Shown here: positions 1 through 20,265 of the stretch, in pieces
Layout of the letters: each line of letters starts with the position of its first letter
How positions within the stretch are numbered: position 1 is the first letter of the stretch
DNA from: Branchiostoma floridae
Lineage: Eukaryota > Chordata > Leptocardii > Amphioxiformes > Branchiostomatidae
DNA: 45,060 bases
Reading direction: 5' to 3'
NCBI RefSeq assembly: GCF_000003815.2
Contig: NC_049997.1
Span: forward strand, 305,771-350,830
Notes under the pieces: model-generated
What the model was told of the DNA's origin: nothing
What the model saw: the letters and a program-made list of their open reading frames with translations, nothing else
The model's database searches: none
Position numbers and translations under genes: made by a program

Positions 1-916
1 ACTAACTGTGGAGACATTATCTGACAGCTGAACCTTAGACGGAACCTGCTTGGTGGATGTCGACGCTCCTGGTACGTCTAACACCCGAGTCAAGTCACCT
101 CAGCTGCAGCGGCTTGTAGCTACTGAAGGCCGGCCGCGACAGACGAGCTCTGACTCTGGTCTAGGTTCTGCTGACTGGGACACTGAGATACGAGCAAATA
201 TCATGGTTACTCCGAATTTTCTTCAAGCAATGACTGTTTTAAATACATACCTCCAAATTTTAGACGGCCGACAGTCCATCTTTTTTTCACAGAGAGTGAT
301 CTAGTCTCGATCTGGCGAGAGAGTACGAGATTAGGTCTGGGTTGCGTAGATCAGCGTAGATCATCTACCCCTTCTTTGCAGAGTAGGGGTAGGTAGGACT
401 TGAGCAGCTGTCAGAAAAAAAATAGTATATTTTAGCAGAGACGTAACTCGCCTGGACTAAAATGGTAAAGTTTTTTAGAAATTTTCATTTTAGCTAACTT
501 AAAGTTGACTTCCTAAAATTGTTATTTAAAATGATTACATTACATCGAGACGGTAAATAACTATAAAAAAGTTCCTTATTCAAAAACACAAGAACATGTA
601 TTAGATTTAGCATGCGCAGATTCGGTGACTGTCTATCATTTTCCTCAGAAAAGCACTGACTGGTTTACTTAAAACTTTGCATACGACTTAATATCAGTTA
701 GACAGTTCAGTAAAAATGGCAAATTATCAGTCATAACCTTTAAAAAATATCTGGCTATCGCTGATTAGAAATGCTGAAATAGTAGGTTTTGACGTCAAGA
801 CATTTTCATTAAAAAATTGTTATCATATCATTTTAACTACAGAAGAGACTTCTCAATTCAAGTTCCCTATCAAGCCGAACACTTCCCGACAAGCAGAGAA
901 GAAGCCAACATGGTAG
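1..916 (+). pseudogene. 3' end of a broken RHIM-gene copy (left arm)
   Basis: Two exon-like blocks match the last two exons of the minus-strand RHIM gene at 41211-42198. Block 1 (about 7-186) aligns with the penultimate exon and keeps the serine-rich stretch with DSGLGS. Block 2 (843-916) follows a CTACAG acceptor and encodes the same short basic C-terminus before TAG at 914-916. The copy looks dead. Where the other copy has CGG, it has an in-frame TGA at 29-31. The exon/donor junction (GACG|GTGAG in the other copy) has lost 6 bp, leaving GACACTGAGATACG with no GT. Reading through the lost donor stays open only to a stop at about 302-304, inside a dispersed repeat. The upstream part lies outside the window, so a 3'-only duplicate and a whole decayed gene cannot be told apart. 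Confidence 0.75.
215..420 (+). repeat. Dispersed repeat family R1, copy 1
   Basis: This stretch resembles those near 14940-15075, 26050-26180, 28815-28945 and 41700-41945. Shared features are CTTCAAGCAATGACTGTT, then ACATACC and a region with TCTCGATC/CGAGATTAG inverted half-sites. It lies at the start of the intron after the broken exon. I do not recognise the family. It behaves like a short dispersed element. Confidence 0.55.
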
Positions 917-1883
917 AACGTAAGGAAATAAAAGCACACACAGGCTGATTTCTGAGATATTTTGTTTTGCAGATGTGCATGGTGTTTTTTTTTTCCAATT
1001 TTCCGGTACCAATATAATTCACTTTCAACTTTGCCACTGACTAAATCTAAACTCTTAGCTTATCATACACAATTTGTACCTTCAACCTGTTTTTAGATAT
1101 AAAAATGTGAACAATTTTATTCTACTTGACATATGTACATTTTTGTATTGTATTTTACATATTTTGTATATGTTTGTTGTCATGATATTAGCCTGCTGCC
1201 TAGTGTCTATAATGTATTGTCCTTGTTGCAACCTAAACAAAGTCATAGATTTGTTTTAGTGATAATGTACGTTTGGAACATGATATACCATTGGGTAAAT
1301 CGCTTCATTGTTCTCAAAACCGTCAGTAACTTCCCAGAAAGCTAGTGGGCGCCGAAAAAAGGATGGAGTTTCAAATAGTTCCAAAACCTATAGTCTCTTT
1401 TTGATACTTTTTGAGTAGCATAAGTTCAGTTATAATTGAATATGTCATTATGCCAAACAATAATCCTTAACAACGGCAGGGCTGCGCTATAAAAGCTTAA
1501 TACATATAGTGCTAACTCAGACACTGGCAAACGACAGTCATTTTGCTGGTAACAATATTGTGTTAGAGCTTGCAAAGCTATAGAGATACAACTTCAACAA
1601 GGAGTAGTCAGTAAAATGTTATTTCATTCTTTAGCCGTAGCTAGGTCACTTACAACAAGACACAAATTCCACGATGACGCTAGCTTCCGGCTCGTATATG
1701 GTCATTGCCATCTGATACGGTCGTTGCCTTTCTGGCGTGTATTACCACACTCTGTCACATTATTTTTAAAACCACGATATTTCCACACCGCGATGTTTCA
1801 TGTCGTAGTTTATTAGTGTTTAAGGTTTGGGCTTTTGGATTTGTGTTCCGAAGTGGCTTTTTTATTGTTATGTTACCATCTTG
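917..1883. other. Intergenic DNA shared by both arms, no gene seen
   Basis: The region aligns in patches with the reverse complement of about 40.5-41.2 kb, for example the block around ACTTTTTGAGTAGCATAAGTT (about 1408-1428). The small open frames here have no codon or family signal. A TATA-like CTATAAAAG at about 1489 is not kept in the other arm. Confidence 0.5.
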
Positions 1884-2166
1884 GTATTGTGTTATAGGAA
1901 ATAAGAGGAATTCTTTTTAACCAACCATCAGGGACCTACATTGCTTACGTTTGGATGTCTTTCCAGACACCTTCGCCGAAGCTTTCCACTGGAGTTCTGC
2001 TTCTCACCGCTCTTTAAGCAGAACTCCAGTTAGAAGCTCTGGCGAAGGTGTCTGCGAGACATCGAAACCGTAAGCAATGTAAGTCCCTGCTGTTTGTGTA
2101 AAAAGAATTCTCCTATACCCTATATCATACCAACCTGATGAAACTATTTTCAGTATTGTGTTATAG
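1884..2166. mobile_element. Fold-back (MITE-like) insertion with 14-bp target duplication
   Basis: The 14-bp sequence GTATTGTGTTATAG occurs at 1884-1897 and again at 2153-2166. Between them lies a long imperfect hairpin. Its outer arms contain GGAATTCTTTTTA and AAAAAGAATTCTCC, and inner arms of about 60 bp include ACATTGCTTACG/CGTAAGCAATGT and CACCTTCGCC/GGCGAAGGTG. The right arm holds the 14-bp sequence once (reverse complement at 40488-40501), so it is an empty site. The insertion is private to the left arm. There is no coding capacity, so it is non-autonomous. Confidence 0.8.
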
Positions 2167-2178
2167 TTGTAATTAAAA

Positions 2179-2390
2179 TACTGTAAATGCATTAAAGTTC
2201 GCGGGGATTTAATTTCGCGGTAGCGGGAAAATGGACTTTTCGCGGTGGATTTAATTTCGCGGTAGCACCACGCACTGTTATCTCTTACAGTTATTGAAAA
2301 ATATTCGTGGTGGTTTTAAATTCGCGGTGAAGCGGCTGCCGCAAAAACCGCGAACATTAATCCACCGCGAACATTTCTGCATTTACAGTA
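2179..2390. mobile_element. TA-flanked MITE with CTGTAAATGCA termini
   Basis: The element spans 2181-2388 between TA dinucleotides at 2179-2180 and 2389-2390. Its ends are CTGTAAATGC and GCATTTACAG. The inside carries repeated TTCGCGG / CCGCGAA units on both strands. The right arm at about 40470-40483 lacks it. Flanking TA duplication suggests mobilisation by a Tc1/mariner-like transposase (inference). Confidence 0.8.
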
Positions 2391-4624
2391 TTGCTTTGAT
2401 CACGATATTCTTTCTTGGCAGCCCCAAATGATGTTAAATGGACCGGTAAGTGATATGGTGACAACAGTTTCCGGCAACAACCATTTACGAGACATGCATG
2501 GGTCTCGATGACAAGCTTTTCTTCGAGGAAGCGGAGGGCAGAGAGATATCTTAATAATATCTACGAAAGTGCTTTAAGCTTAAGTAGTTAAGATCTTTCT
2601 ATTCCTATGTTTTTAAGGATATTGTTTTTTTTTAAGACAAAACAAGTTGATTACAATCATGAACAGACAGTCAATTGTACGGCTAAAATTCATTATATAC
2701 GAATCTTGTTATAACACAAAATGAAAAAAAAATCTTCATCCTTTTGTAATGAGATTTATGTACTTCATCTGTTTTCAATAGTTTCATCAGATTGTTCAGT
2801 CAATTAGAAATAACTTTCTTATATATATAACCTCAGTTTTCTTTTCTTCATACGTTCTGACAGTCTGTTTAATGTGTGGAAGACTCTAGCCAGACTGTCG
2901 TTTGTATAGCGGGAACATAAGGTACAATGGTGTACATGAGAAAACTATGCTTGTGTACTTTTTTTCTTAGATAATGTATTCCACTGTTGCTGCCAGTTTT
3001 GTTTTCTAATTTTGACAGCTTCTCTTTTTATATCAAACAAATAATCAGATACAAATTTAGAGGCATCAAGCTATCGTAGCCGTTACTTTATAACCATGTA
3101 GAAAAATCTGGATGCTACATTTGGCATAGATATGTTATCTTCATCAAATCTATCTAAGGAAAAAAAATTCTGAAATTTACAAACGTTTCAAAAGCAAAGG
3201 GGCAATTGTTTGCGAATCCGACGTTTTTCAATATACCTTATACCCCTAGAACGTACTGGATGGCATTCAAAGCTATTTTACTATAAATATTTTACAATAA
3301 ATATTGTTATTCTATTGCTGAATGTATACTGTGTAAATACTTCTTTTTCTGTAAACATCACGTGTTTGAAATGAAAAGTTTGATTAACCCTTTATTTTGA
3401 GAAAAAGCTCATTCATACCGGCCATAAAGGTAAAGATTACCAATTCCAAAGTGTTTTGTGTTGCTAATGATGGGACTTTCTTACTTGTGACATATGTAGT
3501 ACTAATATCTACAGTATATCCAACAACGTCTGTATAATCATAGAAAAGTATTTACATAGTTTGTAAATTAGAAAACAGAAATTAAATTATTAACCAAAAA
3601 ACGAAATCACGGAGTCACTATTTTGTAGTATTTTTTTTTTCTTTTTAATAAACAAGTTGACTACTGAGCTATTGAGTTTCTAAAATAACATTTATGTCAC
3701 ACGCCCCCTTGCGGTCCTTTGAAAATGCGCAATGTTGTACTTAGTGAGAATAGAATCCGATACCTGTGACGCGAAAATGTTCGATACGGGTGTTCCGGAC
3801 CGCGTCACACAGGTTCTAAGTTTGTATCACACAGGCTTAATTCGCGTGATCGAACTATTTCGAACGGGCCAAATACGGCACGGTTAAAAATTCGAACACC
3901 GGATTTGGACGTTAGAATCGCTGTTGTTATGATCTTTTGTTCGAGGACACAACATTTTCTCAACTTCTGGTGCATTTCGCATTCGGAGTACACCGTGTTG
4001 TATTCTATATGTCTCAGGACCCATACAGTTTTATCATAATACGTAAGGGGGCTCTCATGTCCACAGTAGTGATAGCTGATTCTTAAATAGACCCTTTGCC
4101 ATAGAAATAACCCACTCATTCATTGCAGTTGCTGTACAATCCTATGCTTCAGTAGGTGACTTCGAAATAATGCCAATGTCATTTATCGTTGTCTGATACA
4201 TCTCCTTTGTTTGGTGGTATAAGATCCCAATGTTCAATGCTTACACCGTTTGTCAACTGCCACAGTTTACGCATGGTTTGCCAAGGCAGCATTCAACTTC
4301 ACGCTTCTTCGAGCAGTGACATGACATTTTGGTCGTGCTTATGTTTTGGTGCATTGTTTGCCTTAGGCCTTCTTTAGAAACAGGTTTGGTGAGGCCCCCG
4401 GCTCAACAGTACATACCTTTGCTCCATGTTAACAATGGACGCAACTAGTCAACCATAAACAACTGACGTAATACGAGCATGCGCTGCTGTACTATGTATG
4501 TAAAGTGGTTCACGTTACAAAGTTTCCGGGTCACGAACACAGTGCAGGTAAAGTATCTAGACATATGAGAGAACGCTCCTGAATACTATCCAGATTTGAG
4601 AATATTTGAACGTCAGGTTCGACA
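2391..4624. other. Intergenic and putative promoter region upstream of left PTGR1-like gene
   Basis: No coding signal was found. The sequence is AT-rich in its first part. From about 3700 to 4624 it matches the reverse complement of 38448-39150, including a block from GCATGCGCTGCTGT (about 4479) through the start codon. This proximal conservation fits a promoter/5'UTR. GCATGCGC resembles an NRF1-type site, but that is only a motif match. No TATA box is evident near the start. Confidence 0.45.
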
Positions 4625-15242
<10,618 letters not shown>

Positions 15243-15284
15243 TAAGTAGCATCCGTCAAAAACTTCATCAGGTTGGCAATTATT

Positions 15285-15634
15285 CATATAGTAAGGTTTT
15301 TAAGGCACAGCCAGGGAGTACTTACTTCCAACGTTTCTATGTCTATCAGACACCATCATCAGGGTAAAATGACTGGAAACTACTTCTTGCTACTACTTGT
15401 AGCCAATGTAGGTGGCGCTGCAGCAGCAAGAATGCCGTCCCAAACGTGGCTCAGCTTGTATCACCCTCGTCTCTCTCGCCTTTTTGCTGCTACAGCGCCA
15501 CCTACATCGGCTATAAGTACCAGCAATAACCAATAAGTAGTTTCCAGTCATTCTACACTGATGATGGTGTTTGACAAACATCGAATGTTGGTAGTAAGTA
15601 CTCCCTGGTTGTGCTTAAAGAACCTTACTATATG
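15285..15634. mobile_element. Fold-back MITE in the 3'UTR region, left copy
   Basis: Starts 43 bp after the PTGR1 stop. Ends are CATATAGTAAGG and CCTTACTATATG. The arms pair for most of the element: GGCACAGCCAGGGAGTAC with GTACTCCCTGGTTGTGC, ACTGGAAACTACTT with AGTAGTTTCCAGT, and TGTAGGTGGCGCTG with CAGCGCCACCTAC. The right copy has the same element at the same place, so it was there before the duplication and is probably transcribed as 3'UTR. Confidence 0.8.
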
Positions 15635-16107
15635 CCTAATAAGTAACACACTATCAGAGACCGATATTCCTTATGCCATGATGATTCAAATTTATGGATG
15701 ACTTCAGCACGCATCTATGCTCGCCCGTTTCCCAAAAACCTTTTTCAAATATAATATATTTCTGTAACAAGCAGTGTACTTTTATCTACTGCATAATGAG
15801 CATAATCATACAGAAAATTTAATGAGAGTATCGTAAACGGACATTAATTAATCGTATCATTCCAATGGTAGTTTCAGCTTCAAAAAAGAAGGTATGTTGG
15901 AAAATCATAATAATAGTTTTTTTTTCATACCTCGTGTTTAGTCGTCTAACAATTAAAGGCAAACTTTTTAAACATTTTAAGGATTCTCATCCATATGATC
16001 AAATTATCATGTACTTAGAGGAAACGATATGTCAAAGCAGCATGAACTAGATTTTACTTTGGATTTTGGATATATGAGTAAATTGAGTAATGTTTTAAAA
16101 TCATTTA
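15635..16107. other. Left-arm 3' flank, no gene
   Basis: AT-rich DNA that aligns with the reverse complement of about 27885-28310, for example the block around CTAGATTTTACTTTGGATTTTG. No coding or RNA signal was recognised. Confidence 0.6.
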
Positions 16108-16207
16108 NNNNNNNNNNNNNNNNNNNNNNNNNNNNNNNNNNNNNNNNNNNNNNNNNNNNNNNNNNNNNNNNNNNNNNNNNNNNNNNNNNNNNNNNNNNNN
16201 NNNNNNN
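16108..16207. other. Assembly gap (exactly 100 N, size unknown)
   Basis: A round 100-N run usually marks a gap of unknown size. It lies near the inner end of the left arm. About 75 bp after it (about 16238-16312) still match the right arm at about 27190-27260. Roughly 600 bp of right-arm tip (27290-27880) have no visible left partner and could sit in the gap. Confidence 0.97.
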
Positions 16208-16312
16208 ACTCAAAACATGACTTCTTGGTGAAGGCAATAAAGACAAAGATCTATGGAAAACAATCCTACGTAAAGTATTTTTGTTGGTGTTTGTCTTGCT
16301 AGCTAAGGTGTA

Positions 16313-17516
16313 TGTTATCCTTATCACCAGGAAGTGGCAAACCAGCAGGCAGAAAATTGCATGATGGTAACGACATTTAAGTTATCAGGCTAGCCATATA
16401 ACGTGATATCGCTTCTAGAAAGTAGCAAACAACCTTGCTTCGAGTTCTTATATTATTATTTTTTATGCCCTTTCTTTTGTTTGTCTCTTTGAACATGCAT
16501 CAGAGGCATAAACGAGGCCTGCAAGCAACTTTCCATCTTCTATCAAAGACGCTTCATTCCGATGACATATAAGCGTCTCCTGGCATTTCTTACTAGAATT
16601 GCAATTATCAAGCAGCATCCAAACTTTGTCCTCATCGATCATGAGCGTCGTCTATCAACTTTTACTAGAACTGCAACGGTACACGGTGATTGCTTTTACT
16701 ATTTCCGTGCACGTTGTAACACCATACCGACGACAAACTGACTCCCTTGATACCGGATTACATTTTTCTCAAACAACACGTCTCGTCGTCTGAAGTACGT
16801 TAACGTTGTTGTATTATCAGGCCACAGCAAGTAAATTTTATGGATGACATCACACGCAGACTGCAAAAATAATGAAATAGGCTGAAAAACATACTGAGTA
16901 AAAACAAAACATTGAAGACATTTTCCTAAATTAATATCGGTATCAATGACCACGCTATTCCTTGCTTTTGTGAGTGGCGTATTAAAAATTTTTGCCGCCA
17001 ATTATTTTCTTATCTCTACTCTATACTATGATAAGAAACTACTCTTCCAACATGAACACATTGTATTTTATTCATGATTTTTTTTTTAAGATGAAAGTAT
17101 AATTTCTGGGTATATATATAATATATATTAAACATTTGACCATCACCACGTTGTAGTTTCAATGCCACACTAACACAACCTGACCGTAAAGCTGGTATAT
17201 CTTTGGAAGTATTCTATTAATAATACGCTAATCTATGAATGTGTCCCAAGAAAGAAAACAATTCGAATTGTATAATTGACTATACATTGTAATTTTCCTT
17301 ATACCCTTTACCCACCACGTTTCCCTGATGATATCAACGTCATTTTTCTATCATTTAAAGTGTTAACTCAAATTCTACATTTAGATTGACCGACAACAAA
17401 CATCACCGATTGAAAATGAATAAAAATATTATGATATTTCTACACTAAAGCATCGTATCAAGTTAATCTAGGCGACCTAGTTACAAGGGTTTATCACATA
17501 TATAATACAGACTATC
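16313..17516. other. Spacer DNA before the LINE, no gene
   Basis: About 1.2 kb without coding signal. At 16540-16680 there is a weak local duplication (two TACTAGAA.TGCAA and two GCGTC.TC blocks about 80 bp apart). Apart from that I see no structure here. Confidence 0.5.
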
Positions 17517-17694
17517 CAAGATGGCGGAAGTGAGCAGACGCGCTACGGCCGCTCTCCTACGCTAATCCGATTTTGAAGGTTTTACGCTGCAGGAAGTAAG
17601 TTGTTGTGAGTGTATTTGATATATCTTATTGGAATATATGTTTGGAAGAGTTTTGGAAATTCTAGAGCTCTGAATTCTATACAATCTTGAGAAA

Positions 17695-20145
17695 ATGGGT
17701 GAAACGAAGAAAACTCCGAAGTCAAAGACGCCGACCACCAAATCTTGGAACATCAACTTGAACAAGCTTCCACTGGATGAATCTCTATCCATCGATTTTG
17801 AAGACGAAGAGAAAACTCGGATGTGCGGGGTTAAACTGCGATCAAACAACTTGGAAAACTGGCTCCAGCACCATAAGGATGGCTTTGATCGAGACTTCGA
17901 GTCCAACAAAGGAACGAGCGTCACCTGGAAATCGACGCAGGGAGCGACAAGCCTGACTGTCTCGACAAACACACGGAAAACAGGTAAAGGACTCTTATCT
18001 GTTCACTTCTATCAACGAAAGAAAGGATTGATGGTCCAGGGCCAATGTACTAAGTGGTGGATTGACAATTTCTATGCAGAAATCGTTCGTTTGCCCTTGC
18101 CGGACAAACGAACAAGGGCAACTTCCAAGGTCCAAGATGGCGTCCAGTTACGCGTTAGGCACGCTCTAGACAGTTTCCCAATACTCGATCTTCAGACAAC
18201 ACCAACACCAGCAAGTCGGCATAATGTTAATGAAACACCAACTTTGCCTAAACGCACCAACCCCAGGAGTCTAGAAGGTCTAAAAACACCCGATGGTAGC
18301 GATTCTGGAGAACAGATGCGACTTGAGTCCAAACACGACGCCAAGTGTAAGGATGCGACAATTAAAGATGGCGCCCAAACTGACGGACAGATCAAAGACA
18401 ATCTACCGACAAACAATGAAACAATAATGTCGCCACTTTCGTCAGCGCAAAAATCAGGCCCCTCTCCTAAACATGAAGTTGCACCAAAAGCCGTCGACAA
18501 GCGGGATCTAGAACGCCTGGCTTCTAATATAGAAAAGTCTCTGACGATTAGTGACACTGCCTTTGATGATCTGCAGAAACAGTTTGTTGACTTGACAGAC
18601 AGACAAAATTCACTGAGGGACGACTGGATCACAAAAGAAAGGGAGAGAGAAGAGGTACACCTGAAGTCGCTAAAAGAGCTCTCTGCACAAGTTGAAGCCA
18701 CTCAGAAATCCCTAGAAGATCACATTAAAAAAGTCATCTCCAAGTTGCAGAATGACCTTTTACTTGCCCAGAAGGATTTGGTCTCACAAAAGGAAGCTAT
18801 GGTCAAAGAGAGGCAGGAAACGATGAATGAAATGATGGTCGAACGAAACCTATGGAGAGAGAGATACCATGGCTTGTCTACTAAAGTCGACGCCTTGGTC
18901 GCCTCAAATACCGATCTTCAACAAATCATCGAAACTCAGAATGCTGAAATCCAGGCACTTGTTGAGAGATCTAAAGAACTTGAACAGATGTTTAACTCTT
19001 GCAAATGCAAATCCGAATCAATCAAGTCAACGATGCCACCAGGAATGACAAAGGCCGACCGCACGCATGACAATGACGTTCCACTGAAGAACCCAGAAGA
19101 CAATGAAATGCATGCGCTCTCTGATAACGAAGCCATTGTCAAACAACAGTCCGTTGTAAACAGCGTGAAAACTCCTGCAGCTAACAATCACACAAGGGGT
19201 ACAACTGACAGCACCGAAATCAGAATCTTCGCAGACTCTATCTTCAGAGATGTAGATGCCGACCGTGCTTTCAATGGAAGATCTGCTAAGATACATAGGT
19301 GTAGCACTGTACAGGCGGCCATGAATACAATGAAAACCACCCAAGATTCCACAACAAAAACAGTCATCATTCATCTTGGGTCCAACGACCTGGATAATAC
19401 TAAACAGCACAGTGACTCCGTAAGTGAAACTCTGAACAACACCCACAACCTTCTGGCCGCTACAAAAACATCATTCCCCAACGCCGACATATCAGTATCT
19501 CAAGTGCTACAAAGAGGTTCCAATCCCTCATCCTCGCTCAACCAAAACATCAAGTCCTATAATCAGGAGATGCTGAAGTCATCCAAGAAGGGAACTTTCA
19601 CTTACATAAAACACAAAAAGCTCACGCAAGATAGAAGCCTATACCTGGGAGACCAAATCCACCTGAACCACAGAAGTGGGACAAAACTGCTGGTTGCAGA
19701 CTTAAAACACTCTCTGAAAATCTCACCTGGACAAAACGTTGAGAGAAGCCAACCCAACCTGACCCACCAACCTGTCCACCTGACCCACCACCAATGGAAT
19801 CATCAGCCTGCCTGGAGGGGTCCACTGAACCCGCCACCCAGTCCGTACGTACGGGGACGTCAGCCGGCTTGGAGGAATCCAGCAAACCCAGCACAAGGAC
19901 CAAGCGCGGGAGGTAACCAGTCTGCCCCGGGAAGTTTCCAGAACGCTCGTCCTCAACACAACCAGCGCGGGACTCTGAAAGGTCAACACCAGCAGAGGGA
20001 TGCCCACACCGTCGCAGTCACGAGTGGAAGCAAACAGATCGTAAAGGCCGATCCAGCTAGAGTTGGACACCGCAAGTATCCCGGCCTAGAACTGAAACAC
20101 TTCGGGAAAAGTCTCCGCAAGGCCCTGAACTTCCTTTTATCTTAA
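17695..20145 (+). CDS. LINE ORF1: coiled coil plus SGNH esterase domain
   Basis: An uninterrupted 816-aa frame. Residues about 1-150 are a basic N-terminal domain with conserved tryptophans. About 150-260 is low complexity. About 260-440 is heptad-rich and likely a coiled coil that mediates trimer or oligomer formation. About 505-690 is an SGNH/GDSL-hydrolase domain. Block I is FADSIF (S515), block III is HLGSND (N564) and block V is DQIHLN (D653, H656), so all catalytic residues are present. The C-terminus (about 690-790) is proline-, glutamine- and arginine-rich with repeated PAWR motifs. In known elements ORF1 binds the RNA and chaperones it. The role of the esterase is not settled. ORF2 starts about 120 bp downstream. 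Confidence 0.88.
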   Translation: MGETKKTPKSKTPTTKSWNINLNKLPLDESLSIDFEDEEKTRMCGVKLRSNNLENWLQHHKDGFDRDFESNKGTSVTWKSTQGATSLTVSTNTRKTGKGLLSVHFYQRKKGLMVQGQCTKWWIDNFYAEIVRLPLPDKRTRATSKVQDGVQLRVRHALDSFPILDLQTTPTPASRHNVNETPTLPKRTNPRSLEGLKTPDGSDSGEQMRLESKHDAKCKDATIKDGAQTDGQIKDNLPTNNETIMSPLSSAQKSGPSPKHEVAPKAVDKRDLERLASNIEKSLTISDTAFDDLQKQFVDLTDRQNSLRDDWITKEREREEVHLKSLKELSAQVEATQKSLEDHIKKVISKLQNDLLLAQKDLVSQKEAMVKERQETMNEMMVERNLWRERYHGLSTKVDALVASNTDLQQIIETQNAEIQALVERSKELEQMFNSCKCKSESIKSTMPPGMTKADRTHDNDVPLKNPEDNEMHALSDNEAIVKQQSVVNSVKTPAANNHTRGTTDSTEIRIFADSIFRDVDADRAFNGRSAKIHRCSTVQAAMNTMKTTQDSTTKTVIIHLGSNDLDNTKQHSDSVSETLNNTHNLLAATKTSFPNADISVSQVLQRGSNPSSSLNQNIKSYNQEMLKSSKKGTFTYIKHKKLTQDRSLYLGDQIHLNHRSGTKLLVADLKHSLKISPGQNVERSQPNLTHQPVHLTHHQWNHQPAWRGPLNPPPSPYVRGRQPAWRNPANPAQGPSAGGNQSAPGSFQNARPQHNQRGTLKGQHQQRDAHTVAVTSGSKQIVKADPARVGHRKYPGLELKHFGKSLRKALNFLLS

Positions 20146-20265
20146 ATACTAAGTGAACGCTAGCGGTCACTTATGGATATCATAGCAGTTATACCAAGGT
20201 ATCGTGCTATACATTTATCTTATAGATCTGAATACTATCATAATAGCTTGGTTCCTGTAGTTTAA

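Noticed and set aside
1489-1620. TATA-like box with a possible short gene downstream
   Set aside because: The TATA-like sequence is not conserved in the other arm and the following short frames show no coding features.
18192-19903. Minus-strand open frames opposite LINE ORF1
   Set aside because: Shadows of the 816-aa ORF1, which has clear domain motifs on the plus strand.
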